From Pseudobutyrivibrio ruminis (lineage in GTDB: Bacteria; Bacillota; Clostridia; Lachnospirales; Lachnospiraceae), in assembly GCA_015057305.1 (NCBI GenBank), contig SVES01000002.1, positions 1-64,000 on the forward strand: a stretch of DNA of 64,000 nt, read 5' to 3'. Every line of letters begins with the position of its first letter. Positions within the stretch are counted from its first letter, which is position 1. This document shows positions 17,708 to 25,058 of the stretch, one piece after another. The notes beneath the pieces are model-generated. The model ran no database searches. It saw only the letters and a list, made by a program, of their open reading frames with translations, and had not been told where the DNA came from. Made by a program: the position numbers and the translations under genes.

Positions 17708-19624
17708 ATGTCTCAGTCAGAAGACTACTTGGATGGACTATTAAACTCAATAAATAAGGCTAAGACTGATGCTAAACAGGTTCAGGAAAATGCTGAAAAG
17801 AAACAGCAGCAGGTTGTAGAAAGCCGCAAGGCAGTAGCACCTGAAGAAGATTTTTTTACAGCAACTGGAATTAATGTTGAAGATATTCAGACGAAGACCT
17901 CACATCCATACCTCAGGAAGGTTCTTTCTGAGGAGGATTTTTTGCGTCAATTTGAGGAGGAACTTGAGTCTGAAGATGTAGATCTATTTATCAGTAATTT
18001 TGAGCAGAAAATCGACGAAGAGGAGCAGCATTTTCAGGAAACTGGCGAATTACCAGAGTCAGCTAATGTTGTTGATTCACTTTTAGATAACATAAAAACT
18101 GTAGTAAATGATGAGACAAATAAGCTAAATGATGATGCTGACCACGAACTTGAAAAAAAGGAACCAGATGCTGAAATAGAACAGGAAGCTGATAGTGATG
18201 TTTTAGATTTAGATAGTGATGCTTCCTCTAGTGACGATTTACTTTCAAATGTAATGAGTGAGGAAAATCCAGAGGAATCAGCTGATGTTCAATTGGATGA
18301 GGGTATCATGGATGAGGAGGCTCCTTTAAATATTCCAGAAAATGAAATTGATTTATCTACATTTTTAGAGGAAGAAGGCGCCGAGGAGGAGTCAGCTTCT
18401 GAAGATGATGATTTTGGATTTTCGTTGGATGATGCTACTGATTTATCAGCCGAGGAAGAACCTCTTGATGATTCATTAAAAGAGTTTTTGCCTGATGAAA
18501 TGGATGCCCTTGATGATGCAGAATACGGTGAAGGGGAAGAACCGGATTTATCTGGTGAAGGTGAATTGGATTTAGAGGATTTGCTTGAAGGCGGAGACGA
18601 AGATTTACTTGATATTTCCTCAATCTTAAGCGGTGATGATGAAGGTGAAGATTTAAATCTTGAGATAGACGAATCTGCTGAGGCTGAGGAGCCAGAGGCA
18701 GAAGAAGGCGGCAAAAAAGGAAAAAAGAAAAAGGAAAAGAAGGCAAAGAAAGAAAAAGGCGAAAAAAAGCCAAATCCATTCCTTGAAAAGCTTCTTTTAA
18801 TTATTTTTGGTGCCCCTGATGAGGATGAGTTGGCTGAAGCTGAAGAAGCAGCAAAAAAGAAGGCTGGCGGCACAGTTGAAATTCAATATGATGAGGATGG
18901 AAATCCTATAATTCCTGAAGGTGAGGAAGACCCTAAGGAAAAGAAGAAGAGAGAAAAAGAAGAAAAGAAAGCTGCAAAAGAAGCGGCAAAGAAGGAAAAG
19001 GAAGCAGCTAAAAAAGAGAAGGAGGCTGCCAAGAAAAAAGAAAAGAAAGCAAAGCCTCCAAAGCCTAAAAAACAAAAGAAACCAAAGGAGCCAGATAATT
19101 CTCCTAAAATTCCTATTTCCATTATTGCAACATTTTTGGTATTATCTATATCAATAATTGTTGTAGTAATGATTGGTATGACCTTTACAGGATTAAAGCG
19201 CCATATGGCACAGGCTAATGAGCTATTTATGGCAGGGGATTATCTTGCAGCTTATGAAAAGCTCAATGGCTTTGATCTTTCTGATGAAGACGTTGCTCTG
19301 CTTAGAAATCAGGCTAGAACGTTAGCAGATTTACAACAATGTCAACAGCAGTACGAGGCCTTTATTGCCTATGAGCAATATAACTTTGCCTTAGATTCAT
19401 TGATTGTAGGTGTTGGTCGCTACGATAAATATAAGGATGATGCTGTTGAATATGGTATTTCCGAACAGTACGAAGCCTATGGAGCTACCATAATATCAGA
19501 ACTTGAAAGTACATTTGGTTTGAGTGAAGAGGAAGCCTTGGCTATTTACAAGCAACCAAACAGACATTACTACACAATAGAACTTAGAAAGGTGCTGAGA
19601 AAGCTAGGGTTACCGGACACATGA
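17708..19624 (+). CDS. Large acidic, Lys/Glu-rich single-pass membrane protein
   Basis: A 638-aa protein of no family I can name. Residues 1-105 are helical and polar. About 105-335 is strongly acidic, rich in Asp, Glu and Ser (many LDLED and EDDD runs). About 335-465 alternates Lys-rich stretches with Glu-Ala, including tandem AAKKEK/KEAAKKEKEA repeats near 428-450. A transmembrane helix lies at about 471-494, and the C-terminal 144 residues are helical with a TPR-like pair. The charge pattern suggests a long cytoplasmic disordered arm and a folded external domain. The gene overlaps hisH by four bases (ATGA). Confidence 0.78.
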   Translation: MSQSEDYLDGLLNSINKAKTDAKQVQENAEKKQQQVVESRKAVAPEEDFFTATGINVEDIQTKTSHPYLRKVLSEEDFLRQFEEELESEDVDLFISNFEQKIDEEEQHFQETGELPESANVVDSLLDNIKTVVNDETNKLNDDADHELEKKEPDAEIEQEADSDVLDLDSDASSSDDLLSNVMSEENPEESADVQLDEGIMDEEAPLNIPENEIDLSTFLEEEGAEEESASEDDDFGFSLDDATDLSAEEEPLDDSLKEFLPDEMDALDDAEYGEGEEPDLSGEGELDLEDLLEGGDEDLLDISSILSGDDEGEDLNLEIDESAEAEEPEAEEGGKKGKKKKEKKAKKEKGEKKPNPFLEKLLLIIFGAPDEDELAEAEEAAKKKAGGTVEIQYDEDGNPIIPEGEEDPKEKKKREKEEKKAAKEAAKKEKEAAKKEKEAAKKKEKKAKPPKPKKQKKPKEPDNSPKIPISIIATFLVLSISIIVVVMIGMTFTGLKRHMAQANELFMAGDYLAAYEKLNGFDLSDEDVALLRNQARTLADLQQCQQQYEAFIAYEQYNFALDSLIVGVGRYDKYKDDAVEYGISEQYEAYGATIISELESTFGLSEEEALAIYKQPNRHYYTIELRKVLRKLGLPDT

Positions 19625-20226
19625 TAGCAATACTTGATTATGATGCAGGAAATATAAAAAGTGTAGAAAAAGCATTCAAAATCCTTGGTGAGGAGACTAT
19701 CCTCACCAGGGATTTTAGTGTGATTAAGGACGCCGACAGACTGGTTTTACCAGGTGTCGGCTCTTTTGCTGCCGCAATGGATAATCTAAAAAAATATGAA
19801 TGTGACAAAGCTATATATGATTTTGTTGCCAGTGGCAAACCTTTTCTTGGGATATGCTTAGGATTACAGCTTTTGTTTGATTCTTCCGAGGAATCACCAG
19901 GAGTACAGGGACTTGGTCTTTTAAAAGGAGAGATTAAAAGGATACCAGATGCTGAAGGAATAAAGGTTCCTCATATTGGATGGAATTCATTGGACTTTCC
20001 AAACAAAGGTAGATTGTTTGAGGGTATCCATGAGGGCGCCTTTGTATACTTTGTTCATTCCTATTATCTAAAGGCAAAGGAAGAAGGCATTGTTACAGCA
20101 ACAACTGAATATGGCTGTCATATTCACGCTTCAGTACAAAAGGACAATATATACGCCTGCCAATTCCATCCAGAGAAATCCTCAACTGTTGGATTAAAGA
20201 TACTTGAAAATTTTGCCAAATTATAA
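19621..20226 (+). CDS. hisH: Imidazole glycerol phosphate synthase, glutaminase subunit HisH
   Basis: A 201-aa class-I glutamine amidotransferase. The catalytic triad is C79 in PFLGICLGLQLL, and H183 and E185 in QFHPEKS. The start MIAILDYDAGNIKSV and the LPGVGSF loop are typical of HisH. It releases ammonia from glutamine and channels it to HisF, giving imidazole glycerol phosphate and AICAR in histidine synthesis. It overlaps the upstream gene by four bases and precedes hisF by 16. The rest of the his pathway is not in this window. Confidence 0.96.
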   Translation: MIAILDYDAGNIKSVEKAFKILGEETILTRDFSVIKDADRLVLPGVGSFAAAMDNLKKYECDKAIYDFVASGKPFLGICLGLQLLFDSSEESPGVQGLGLLKGEIKRIPDAEGIKVPHIGWNSLDFPNKGRLFEGIHEGAFVYFVHSYYLKAKEEGIVTATTEYGCHIHASVQKDNIYACQFHPEKSSTVGLKILENFAKL

Positions 20227-20242
20227 AATGTAGGAGAGCATA

Positions 20243-21004
20243 ATGCATACAAAAAGAATAATTCCTTGCCTTGACGTAAAGGATGGCAGGGTTGTAAAAG
20301 GTGTAAATTTCGTTGATTTAAGGGATGCTGGCGATCCTGTTGAGATAGCTGCGGCATACGATAAGGCTGGGGCTGATGAAGTAGTTTTTTTGGATATTAC
20401 AGCATCTTCAGATGGCCGAAATACTGTTGTAGATATGGTTCGTCGCGTTGCAGAACAGGTATTTATCCCATTCACAGTAGGAGGAGGAATCCGTACTGTT
20501 GATGACTTTAAAGCTTTACTCCGTGAGGGAGCGGATAAAATCTCTGTTAATTCTGCTGCAATCGATAATCCAAGATTAATTGCAGATGCAGCTGACAAAT
20601 TTGGAAGTCAATGCGTAGTTGTTGCAATTGATGCAAAAAAACGTTCAGACTCCAGTGGATTTAATATATATAAGCATGGTGGACGGCTTGATTGTGGTAT
20701 TGATGCTGTTGAGTGGGCTATTCAAGCAGAAAAGCTTGGGGCAGGAGAAATACTTCTCACCTCAATGGATTGTGATGGCACAAAGGCAGGCTTTGATATA
20801 GAGCTTACAAAAGCTGTTTCTGATGCTGTAAATATTCCTGTTATTGCCTCCGGTGGAGCGGGAACAATGGAACATTTTAAGGCTGCATTAACTTTAGGCG
20901 GAGCTGATGCTGCTCTTGCTGCCTCATTGTTCCATTATAAAGAGCTTGAAATTTATGACTTAAAAAAGTACCTCCAAAATGAGGGGATACCAGTGCGGTT
21001 ATAA
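20243..21004 (+). CDS. hisF: Imidazole glycerol phosphate synthase, cyclase subunit HisF
   Basis: A 253-aa beta/alpha barrel of the HisF family. It begins [18 protein letters not shown], containing catalytic D11, and shows the phosphate-binding loops VGGGIRT and ASGGAG; the second catalytic Asp is in the CVVVAIDAK strand. With HisH it converts PRFAR and ammonia to imidazole glycerol phosphate plus AICAR, and AICAR feeds the purine genes a little further on. GGAGAG precedes the ATG. A terminator follows. Confidence 0.96.
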   Translation: MHTKRIIPCLDVKDGRVVKGVNFVDLRDAGDPVEIAAAYDKAGADEVVFLDITASSDGRNTVVDMVRRVAEQVFIPFTVGGGIRTVDDFKALLREGADKISVNSAAIDNPRLIADAADKFGSQCVVVAIDAKKRSDSSGFNIYKHGGRLDCGIDAVEWAIQAEKLGAGEILLTSMDCDGTKAGFDIELTKAVSDAVNIPVIASGGAGTMEHFKAALTLGGADAALAASLFHYKELEIYDLKKYLQNEGIPVRL

Positions 21005-21030
21005 ATAGTAACTATAAATATTAATTAGTG

Positions 21031-21071
21031 GGGATATTGTTAACAAAAATAACACATATCCCTGTTATTAT
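21031..21071 (+). terminator. Terminator-like hairpin after hisF
   Basis: GGGATATTGTTA (21031-21042) pairs with TAACACATATCCC (21050-21062) with one bulged base and a 7-base loop, followed by a T-rich TGTTATTAT. Position suggests termination of the hisHF transcript. Confidence 0.6.
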
Positions 21072-21151
21072 GTTAGTAAGTAAAAGTGTAAATGCTTTGA
21101 GACAAAACAAATGAACAAGGATGTTCGAGATATTTCAAAGGAGTGATGTTT

Positions 21152-21928
21152 ATGTCTTTAACTATTAATTCATTTGGAAACAATTCAATATACTCACTGT
21201 TTGGTGGAAACAGTTCATCAGGTGTGAGTTCTATGTTTGGAGGACTTGAAGGTTCTCTTAGCAACTTGTCCCAGATTAAATCAGGTTCATATGGAAAGCT
21301 TGTGAAAGCATACTATTCAAAGTATGATTCAGATGGGAATTTAAAGTCTGATTCTAGCACAAAATCTAAGGTGGCAGATTCTACTTTATCTGAAATTAGA
21401 AATGATTCATCTGATTTAAGCAAAGCTACCGATAAGCTTTTGGCTAAGGGAAAAAATTCTATTTGGGACGAGGTAGAAACCACTGACGAGGATGGCAATA
21501 CTACAAAAGGCTACGATAAGGATAAGATTTATAGTGCTATAAAAGACTTTGCTGATTCATATAATGAGCTTGTAGATAGTGGTCAAAAGGCAAATAGTAC
21601 AGGAATTCTATCCCAGGTTGCATCTATGGTTACAACATCTGCAAAAACGGCACAGACTTTGGCTAAGGCAGGAATTTCTATAGATAGTAACAACCATCTT
21701 AATGTTGATGAAGATTTTCTTAAGAACAAAGCCAACATGACTTATGTAAAGGATTTATTTAATGGAACTGGAAGCTATGCTTATCAGGTAGCAACCAAAT
21801 CATCAATGGCTAACTCCTATGCAAGCAATGAGCTTGCCAAAGCAACAGGTCGTAAATCTTATACAAACACTGGTGATTACTCATTATCTGCTGATGATAT
21901 GCTGAGTAAATTCAATACCACCACCTAA
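21152..21928 (+). CDS. FliD-like orphan protein
   Basis: A 258-aa Ser/Asn/Lys-rich protein without signal peptide or membrane helix. The C-terminal half resembles the D1/D0 region of the flagellar cap protein FliD: a helical stretch ending in NSTGILSQVASMVT, then AGISIDSNNHLNVDEDF and the MTYVKDLFNGTGSYAYQV segment, which matches the FliD pattern of a GI-x-D-x-x-G-x-L-x-V-D strand and a VxxLF-G turn. At 258 aa it is much shorter than FliD (about 400-900). The start is the ATG at 21152, eight bases after AAAGGAG; two upstream in-frame starts lie inside or against that site. Export by the flagellar apparatus is only a guess. Confidence 0.62.
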   Translation: MSLTINSFGNNSIYSLFGGNSSSGVSSMFGGLEGSLSNLSQIKSGSYGKLVKAYYSKYDSDGNLKSDSSTKSKVADSTLSEIRNDSSDLSKATDKLLAKGKNSIWDEVETTDEDGNTTKGYDKDKIYSAIKDFADSYNELVDSGQKANSTGILSQVASMVTTSAKTAQTLAKAGISIDSNNHLNVDEDFLKNKANMTYVKDLFNGTGSYAYQVATKSSMANSYASNELAKATGRKSYTNTGDYSLSADDMLSKFNTTT

Positions 21929-22004
21929 TCTAATTTTTATGCTAGACATAACCCATGGGTTCAGTTATAATTTGTGGCGTAATTGCAAATTAAAGGAGGA
22001 ACCC

Positions 22005-22724
22005 ATGGTAGTAAAATCTTTAGCAAAAGAATTATCTGAAACCACGTATCCAGGCAGAGGCATTGTCATTGGCCGTTCAGAAGACGGAACCAAGGCTGTC
22101 TCTGCTTATTTTATTATGGGACGTTCAGAAAATTCCAGAAACAGAGTATTTGTAGAGGATGGAGAAGGAATTCGTACACAAGCTTTTGATCCTTCAAAGC
22201 TTACAGATCCTTCACTTATTATCTACGCACCGGTTAGAGTACTTGGCAACGATACAATTGTTACAAACGGTGACCAGACCGATACGATTTATGAGTTCAT
22301 GCAAAAGGGAGAGTCATTTGAGCAGTCTCTTCGACGCCGTGAATTTGAGCCAGACGGCCCTAATTTCACACCTCGTATTTCAGGACTTCTTCACGTTGAA
22401 AATGGAGAATTTTCTTATTTGATGTCCATTCTTAAATCTAACATGGGTGATAGTGATTCATGTAATAGATACACATTTGATTATTCTAATCCTAAGGCTG
22501 GGTCAGGCCGATTTATTCACACTTATATGAACGATGGCAATCCACTTCCATCTTACGAAGGAGAGCCAACACCAATTGAAATCAAAGGAAATATCGACGA
22601 GTTTACAGATATGATTTGGAAAAACCTTAACGAAGACAATAAGGTTTCACTTTTCGTTCGCTACATCGACATTGCAACAGGCACCACAGAAACTCGTATC
22701 GTAAACAAGAACGTAAGGGGATAA
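22005..22724 (+). CDS. purO: IMP cyclohydrolase, PurO type
   Basis: A 239-aa protein matching the archaeal-type IMP cyclohydrolase family, with the N-terminal TTYPGRGIVIGRSEDG, the YFIMGRSENSRNR segment (R-rich nucleotide contact) and RISGLLH further on. It closes FAICAR to IMP, the last step of de novo purine synthesis. AAAGGAGGA lies four bases before the ATG at 22005. The AICAR transformylase gene is 165 bases downstream, so the two reactions normally fused in bacterial PurH are encoded separately here. Confidence 0.85.
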   Translation: MVVKSLAKELSETTYPGRGIVIGRSEDGTKAVSAYFIMGRSENSRNRVFVEDGEGIRTQAFDPSKLTDPSLIIYAPVRVLGNDTIVTNGDQTDTIYEFMQKGESFEQSLRRREFEPDGPNFTPRISGLLHVENGEFSYLMSILKSNMGDSDSCNRYTFDYSNPKAGSGRFIHTYMNDGNPLPSYEGEPTPIEIKGNIDEFTDMIWKNLNEDNKVSLFVRYIDIATGTTETRIVNKNVRG

Positions 22725-22762
22725 GTAATAATTTAGCAATAAATTCACATAGAGTGAAAATA

Positions 22763-22848
22763 GCTGGTAGGCAACAAGCTATTATATTTCTAAAGCGAAG
22801 CTTTTTATGCGTAGCGTAGAAATAATAATGCTTGTAGCCGTAACCAGC
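22763..22848. other. 86-nt imperfect hairpin between the two purine genes
   Basis: GCTGGT (22763-22768) pairs with ACCAGC (22843-22848), GGC with GCC, ACAAGC (22774-22779) with GCTTGT (22830-22835), and the ATTTCTA/TAGAAAT arms (22785-22791 with 22816-22822) continue the stem. The apex (22792-22815) can form a further small hairpin. There is no U-tract, so it is not a plain terminator. It could be a regulatory RNA, an RNA-processing site or a small palindromic repeat. Confidence 0.6.
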
Positions 22849-22889
22849 GAGAAATATAGTTGAAAACAGTCGGACTTAGGAGAGAAAAA

Positions 22890-24068
22890 ATGAAAGAATT
22901 AGAATTAAAGTATGGATGTAACCCTAATCAGAAGCCTTCAAGAATTTACATGGAAGAAGGCGAGCTTCCTATCGAGGTTTTAAGTGGAAAACCAGGTTAC
23001 ATTAATTTCTTGGATGCATTTAATGGTTGGCAGCTTGTTTCAGAATTAAAGAAGGCTACAGGATTGTCAGCAGCTACTTCCTTCAAGCATGTTTCACCAG
23101 CAGGTGCTGCCGTGGGATTACCTCTTTCAGACGTAGAGCGTAAGATTTACTGGTGTGATGATTTGGACATGGAGTTTACTCCTCTTGCTAATGCTTATGC
23201 AAGAGCTAGAGGCGCAGATAGAATGTCATCATTTGGAGATTTTATTTCTCTTTCAGATGTGTGTGATGTGGCTACAGCAAAGCTTATTAAAAGAGAAGTT
23301 TCAGATGGTGTTATTGCTCCAGGCTATGAGCCAGAGGCACTTGAAATACTTAAGGCAAAGAAGAACGGAAATTATGCAGTAATCAAGATTGATCCAAATT
23401 ATGTTCCCAAGCAGCTTGAGCGCAAGGAAGTATTTGGAATCACCTTTGAACAGGGTAGAAATGAGCTTGTTATTGATGATGATTTCTTTTCTAACATTGT
23501 TACAGATAACAAAGCTCTTACAGAGCAGGCAAAGATTGATTTGGCTATAGCTATGATTACACTTAAGTATACACAATCAAATTCAGTTTGCTATGTAAAG
23601 GATGGTCAAGCAATTGGTATCGGTGCTGGTCAGCAGTCACGTATTCACTGTACACGCCTTGCTGGTCAAAAGGCTGATAACTGGTGGCTTCGTCAGGCTC
23701 CAAAGGTTTTAAATCTTGATTTTGTTGATGGAATTAAAAGAGCTGACAGAGATAATGCAATAGACCTTTACATTGGTGAAGAATTTGAGGATGTTATTGG
23801 GGATGATGTATGGCAAAAGACCTTTAAGACGCGTCCTTCTGAGTTTACAAAGGCTGAAAAGCGTGCATGGCTTGATAAAATGACAGACGTTGTACTTGGC
23901 TCAGATGCATTTTTCCCATTTGGGGACAACATTGAGCGTGCCCATAAGTCTGGCGTTAAATATGTTGCACAGCCAGGTGGTTCAGTTCGTGATGATAATG
24001 TAATAGAGACATGTAACAAATATGATATGGTAATGTCATTTACAGGTCTTCGCCTTTTCCACCATTAA
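22890..24068 (+). CDS. purH: Stand-alone AICAR formyltransferase (PurH C-terminal type)
   Basis: A 392-aa protein equivalent to the AICAR transformylase half of PurH. It starts [13 protein letters not shown] and has the [13 protein letters not shown] active-site loop, the [29 protein letters not shown] region (given by key motif GAGQQSR) and a C-terminal [11 protein letters not shown]. It lacks the roughly 200-residue MGS-like cyclohydrolase domain found in bifunctional PurH. It transfers a formyl group from 10-formyl-THF to AICAR. The start is ATG 22890, preceded by AGGAGAG; a TTG 30 bases upstream lacks a good site. Confidence 0.92.
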   Translation: MKELELKYGCNPNQKPSRIYMEEGELPIEVLSGKPGYINFLDAFNGWQLVSELKKATGLSAATSFKHVSPAGAAVGLPLSDVERKIYWCDDLDMEFTPLANAYARARGADRMSSFGDFISLSDVCDVATAKLIKREVSDGVIAPGYEPEALEILKAKKNGNYAVIKIDPNYVPKQLERKEVFGITFEQGRNELVIDDDFFSNIVTDNKALTEQAKIDLAIAMITLKYTQSNSVCYVKDGQAIGIGAGQQSRIHCTRLAGQKADNWWLRQAPKVLNLDFVDGIKRADRDNAIDLYIGEEFEDVIGDDVWQKTFKTRPSEFTKAEKRAWLDKMTDVVLGSDAFFPFGDNIERAHKSGVKYVAQPGGSVRDDNVIETCNKYDMVMSFTGLRLFHH

Positions 24069-24078
24069 CTATTTAGAA

Positions 24079-24936
24079 TTAAATTCTGTTTTTATATTCG
24101 AGAGGAGTACAGCCGTACTCCTCTTTAAAATATTTAATGAAAGCACTAGTGCTAGGAAAAGCCAATAAATCTGATAGGGCTGAGATTGAAAAATCAGATA
24201 GCTCTAAGGCACTTTTTGCATAGCTTAGTTTTTCTTTTCTTATATAGGTAGTCGGTCTTATACCCATTTCATCATGAAAAATTTTTGATATATAGCCAGT
24301 ACTTTTTCCTGTGATTTTTGCTAAATCGGAAAGGGTGATTTTGTCATGAAGATGTCTGGAAATGTATTCTAGACACTTGCGTAAATGCAATCCGTATTTA
24401 CGATATTTTGAATCTCGAACCTGTGCAGTAAAGTCATAAAGAGCGCAATCCTGTAGCTGATTAATTTTAGATATATCTGTTATAGGCAGACAGTATTTTA
24501 TATAGTTATCGCTAAGGGCATATGCTACATGCTCTGTAAGCCCACCTGCTATGGCAGCTCTTGTATATAATGTGATACCACAGATGAACATACTACGGGC
24601 CTGGAGCAAAGGATTCTCAGACAGTTCACCTACATCAGAAAATAAACCAGGATTGTAATGGTTTGATGAAACGTAATAGGTATTTATAAGTGAAGAAATT
24701 TTTTCCACATTTCCGGTGGTAATATAGTATTCAATAGTTTTTTCGCTGATTCTTTTATATGAGATAGGAGTACCTTCCCCCTCAGTTTCCATAAATAACT
24801 GATGATTGAATGCTTTAATTATGTTGTCGTGTAATTCAGCAACAGCTTTGCCTGGCTGAAAAGTGGTGGTTGTTTTTATGTTTTCAGAGTTTAATAAATC
24901 ATAAAGAGCCTTTGCGGTAACCAGTGTTTGAGACAT
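24079..24936 (-). CDS. AraC-family transcriptional regulator
   Basis: A 285-aa regulator with a C-terminal double helix-turn-helix (about 190-285): ITLSDLAKITGKSTGYISKIFH, with the second unit FSISALSDLLAFPSTSAFIKYF and the signature EEYGCTPLEYK. The N-terminal 180 residues are a helical sensing region without a recognisable cupin. It is divergent from the GH3 beta-glucosidase and probably controls it through the direct repeats at 24957-24994. The start is the ATG at 24936, with GGAGGG on the minus strand five bases upstream. An internal 10-bp palindrome (24101-24124) near its 3' end may help terminate the converging purH transcript. Confidence 0.9.
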   Translation of the reverse strand: MSQTLVTAKALYDLLNSENIKTTTTFQPGKAVAELHDNIIKAFNHQLFMETEGEGTPISYKRISEKTIEYYITTGNVEKISSLINTYYVSSNHYNPGLFSDVGELSENPLLQARSMFICGITLYTRAAIAGGLTEHVAYALSDNYIKYCLPITDISKINQLQDCALYDFTAQVRDSKYRKYGLHLRKCLEYISRHLHDKITLSDLAKITGKSTGYISKIFHDEMGIRPTTYIRKEKLSYAKSALELSDFSISALSDLLAFPSTSAFIKYFKEEYGCTPLEYKNRI

Positions 24937-24956
24937 AATTGCCCTCCTAAATTTGA

Positions 24957-24994
24957 TATACGAAATCATATAATTATATTCGAAATGATATATT
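24957..24994. promoter_or_regulatory. Tandem direct repeats, likely AraC-family operator
   Basis: Two near-identical sites with the core CGAAATCATA (24961-24970) and CGAAATGATA (24981-24990), with TATA flanks, are spaced exactly 20 bp apart. Direct half-sites two helical turns apart suit a dimeric AraC-family activator. They lie in the divergent region between the araC-like gene and the GH3 gene. Confidence 0.6.
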
Positions 24995-25058
24995 ATATAA
25001 TATTATAAGTGATATCTTTTATTTAACAATAAAAATATTTCAAGCAAGGAGAAGAGCA

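Noticed and set aside
18289-18873. A 194-codon minus-strand frame opposite the charged 638-aa protein
   Set aside because: It is Ser/Phe-rich because it mirrors the Glu/Lys codons of the plus-strand gene, and it has no ribosome site or homology.
24101-24124. Perfect 10-bp palindrome in the 3' end of the araC-like gene as a stand-alone regulatory site
   Set aside because: It encodes the conserved EEYGCTP region, so coding constraint may explain it; only a weak terminator role for purH is possible.
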